Assembly (NCBI GenBank): GCA_943370355.1
Contig: CALRQP020000008.1
Location: 1 to 64,000 of the forward strand
Reading direction: 5' to 3'
DNA length: 64,000 bases
Source of the DNA: JADCGM01 sp943370355
GTDB taxonomy: Bacteria; Pseudomonadota; Alphaproteobacteria; Sphingomonadales; Sphingomonadaceae
Shown: positions 62,232 to 64,000 of the stretch, one piece after another
Layout of the letters: each line of letters opens with the position of its first letter
Numbering within the stretch: position 1 is the first letter of the stretch
Made by a program: the position numbers and the translations under genes
Notes under the pieces: generated by a model
Database searches by the model: none
Told to the model about the DNA's origin: nothing
What the model saw: the letters and a program-made list of their open reading frames with translations, nothing else

Positions 62232-64000
62232 TCAGAACTTGAAGCCGAGCGTCGCGAACACCTGGCGCGGTGCGCCATAATAGGCCGTCAGCACGCCTTC
62301 ACGGCCGAGCGACGGCACGAACACACCCGCCGCATTTTTCGCGCCGAACACATAGCCCGAGGTCTTGTAGCGCACATTGGCGAGGTTCTTGCCGTGCACC
62401 GCCAGCGACCAGCGGTCCGAGTCCGACCGCCAGCCGATCGACGCATCGATCAGCTCATAAGACGGCTGATCGAGCGCGCCGGCGACTTCGAACTGGTTGG
62501 TCAGGCTCTTGTAGGAAATGCTCGGCGAGATATCGAGCATGCCGGGTCCGACCAGCGTCATCGGCAGCGACACCGTCAGCGTCGCGCTGCCCGTATATTT
62601 CGGCGTATTCTGGAACACGCGCTGCGACGCGACATCGGCCCCCGTCGGCCCGATGTAGGTCTTGTACTTCGGGTTGATGTAGCCAAACGACATCCCGAAA
62701 TTGATCGCCGAACCTGCGCCGGCAAAGTCGCGCGCGACCTTGGCGAGGCCTTCGATCTCGATGCCGTTGAGCGTCGCCTTGGCGGCATTGGTGGTGACGC
62801 CAACGAACGTCTCGTTGATGCCGTCGCCGTTCGAGTCGAAGCCGAACGAGCCCGGGACCTGGACGTTCTTATAGTCCGAATGGAAGGCCGCGATGCTGAA
62901 GTTCAGCCGGTGGTCGAGCGTGCTCGCCTTCCAGCCGATCTCGTAGCTGTCGACGGTCTCGGGATCGAAGGACAGGAAGTCGTAGATTTCCTGTGGATCC
63001 TTGACGCCGTTGCGGTTGGTGTCGGGCGCTGCCGTGGTCAGGCCGCGCGGATCGAAACCGCCGCCCTTGAAGCCCTGCGAATAGCTCGCATAGACGGTGT
63101 GGTCCGGCGTGATCTTGAAGCTCGCCGAGGCGCGCGGGGTGAAGTCCTTGAAGGTCGCGCGGCCATCGAAGTTGGAGGTCAGCCCACCCAGCTGCGTGCC
63201 TGCACCGCCGAGCGCCGGCGATGCGCCGCCGATCAGATTCTTGCGGATGATGATCGAGTGGCGCTTGTCATTCGTGTAGCGACCGCCCGCCGAAATGCTG
63301 AACCGGTCGGTCAGGTCGTAGGTGAAGTCGCCGAAGAAGCTGTAGGTCTTGGTATCGACATCGCCATAGGTGCTCGCGGTGAAGCCGGGCAGGCCGAGCA
63401 GCGCGCCCGTCGTTCCGAGAACCACGTCGAAAATATTGTTGGCATTGGCGTTCAAATAATAGACGCCGACGAGGCCGTTCAGCTTCTCGCTCGAATAGGC
63501 AATCTGCGCCTCTTCCGAGAATTGGTGGTTCTTGTAGATCGCCGGGACGTCGACGTCCTGCGCGGGCAGGCTGTCGAAGTCGATCGGCGTGGAGGTCTTG
63601 TCCTTGCGATAGGCGATGATGTTCTTGAGAGTGAACGCATCGCTGAGCTTCAGCTGCGCGGTCAGCGCGCCGCCATAGGCCTTCACATCCTGATGCGGCG
63701 TGTCGAGTCCGGCGCGCGTGTCATAGACATTGGCGAGCACCGGTGCGCCCGACAGGCCGCCCGGGATCAGGCGGTGGCCCTGCTTGGGATCGCTATTGTC
63801 CTTCAGATAGTCTCCGGTAACGCGGAAGCTCAGCGTCTCGCTGGCATCGAACTCGCCGGTGGCACGAACCGCCCAGATATCCTTGTTGTAATTCTCGCGG
63901 TTCGGCAGGTTCAGATTGTCGCCGAAGCCACCTCGGCTGAGGCGGGCACCCGTCACGCCGACGCGCACGCCGGGGGTCAGCGATGTCGAGGCGCTGACGA
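62232..64000 (-). CDS. TonB-dependent outer-membrane receptor, N-terminal part outside window
   Basis: At least 588 residues in window; the frame stays open to base 64000, so the start lies beyond. A GTG near 63968 is not treated as the start. Barrel features: alternating aromatic strands (YGGALTAQLKLSDAFTLKNI; FGDFTYDLTDRFSISAGGRY), the C-terminal VRYKTSGYVFGAKNAAGVFV and a terminal aromatic (TLGFKF). It pairs with a spinster-like MFS gene, as in sphingomonad uptake loci for aromatic or terpenoid compounds. The substrate is not known. Confidence 0.9.
   Translation of the reverse strand, partial: VSASTSLTPGVRVGVTGARLSRGGFGDNLNLPNRENYNKDIWAVRATGEFDASETLSFRVTGDYLKDNSDPKQGHRLIPGGLSGAPVLANVYDTRAGLDTPHQDVKAYGGALTAQLKLSDAFTLKNIIAYRKDKTSTPIDFDSLPAQDVDVPAIYKNHQFSEEAQIAYSSEKLNGLVGVYYLNANANNIFDVVLGTTGALLGLPGFTASTYGDVDTKTYSFFGDFTYDLTDRFSISAGGRYTNDKRHSIIIRKNLIGGASPALGGAGTQLGGLTSNFDGRATFKDFTPRASASFKITPDHTVYASYSQGFKGGGFDPRGLTTAAPDTNRNGVKDPQEIYDFLSFDPETVDSYEIGWKASTLDHRLNFSIAAFHSDYKNVQVPGSFGFDSNGDGINETFVGVTTNAAKATLNGIEIEGLAKVARDFAGAGSAINFGMSFGYINPKYKTYIGPTGADVASQRVFQNTPKYTGSATLTVSLPMTLVGPGMLDISPSISYKSLTNQFEVAGALDQPSYELIDASIGWRSDSDRWSLAVHGKNLANVRYKTSGYVFGAKNAAGVFVPSLGREGVLTAYYGAPRQVFATLGFKF

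Noticed and set aside
60323..62278. Minus-strand open frame of 651 residues
   Set aside because: Out of frame with the MFS gene on the same strand and Arg/Pro-rich; the 420-residue frame has clear transporter spans.
1..64000. CRISPR arrays, transposases, integrases, rRNA or tRNA genes
   Set aside because: None recognised; no regularly spaced direct repeats, no DDE or tyrosine recombinase motifs, no conserved T-loop sequences.

Overview
The window is GC-rich DNA that reads throughout like a chromosome of an aerobic anoxygenic phototrophic alphaproteobacterium, most likely a member of the Sphingomonadales. This is inferred from gene content: a bacteriochlorophyll a photosynthesis cluster of the crt-bchCXYZ-puf type, DUF3422, DUF1134, PEP-CTERM and DUF484 proteins, two TonB-dependent receptors, and the trpE-ppiD / tpiA-secG-pyrG neighbourhood. 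I found no rRNA, tRNA, CRISPR array, transposase or integrase.

Positions 1-18230 are one end of the photosynthesis gene cluster. The 3' end of hemA (5-aminolevulinate synthase) comes first, then a DUF3422 membrane protein. Next is a minus-strand superoperon, bchC-bchX-bchY-bchZ-pufB-pufA-pufL-pufM-pufC, encoding chlorophyllide a reductase, the bacteriochlorophyllide dehydrogenase, LH1 and a reaction centre with tetrahaem cytochrome. Then follow crtF (minus) facing crtD-crtC (plus), a 59-residue membrane protein, bchO-bchD-bchI (Mg-chelatase), and tspO (plus). Four PpsR/CrtJ-type operators (TGT-N12-ACA) lie at the three promoter regions: two in tandem before bchC, one between crtF and crtD, and one between bchI and tspO. 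A long hairpin between pufA and pufL probably sets the LH1 to reaction-centre ratio.

Positions 18232-27218 hold a minus-strand chaperone-usher pilus locus built only from DUF4402-type subunits. In transcription order it has two small pilins, a third subunit, a periplasmic chaperone, an outer-membrane usher, and three paralogous two-domain proteins of about 330 residues that look like tip adhesins. All six subunits end with the hallmarks of chaperone-usher pilins: glycine 14 residues from the C-terminus and a penultimate tyrosine. This is the strongest candidate for a little-described system here.

Positions 27832-49655 are mostly housekeeping: an EipA-like protein, methylmalonyl-CoA epimerase, an M3 peptidase, a histidine phosphatase, an NAD(P)HX dehydratase, a PEP-CTERM protein, a Bax-inhibitor-1 protein, an ABC exporter with a TesA-like esterase, thpR, trpE, ppiD, tpiA, a GNAT enzyme, secG, pyrG, an enoyl-CoA hydratase and a TonB receptor. 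Positions 49664-64000 hold a c-type/P460 fusion cytochrome, an S41 protease lipoprotein, metZ-apaG, a thioesterase, feoA-feoB, purC, a DUF484 protein, an MFS transporter and a second, truncated TonB receptor. Three genes of unknown function with less biased composition (50633-51574, 57666-58136, 58320-58895) are bracketed by degenerate copies of one interspersed repeat. A different palindromic repeat is inserted in frame in bchD.
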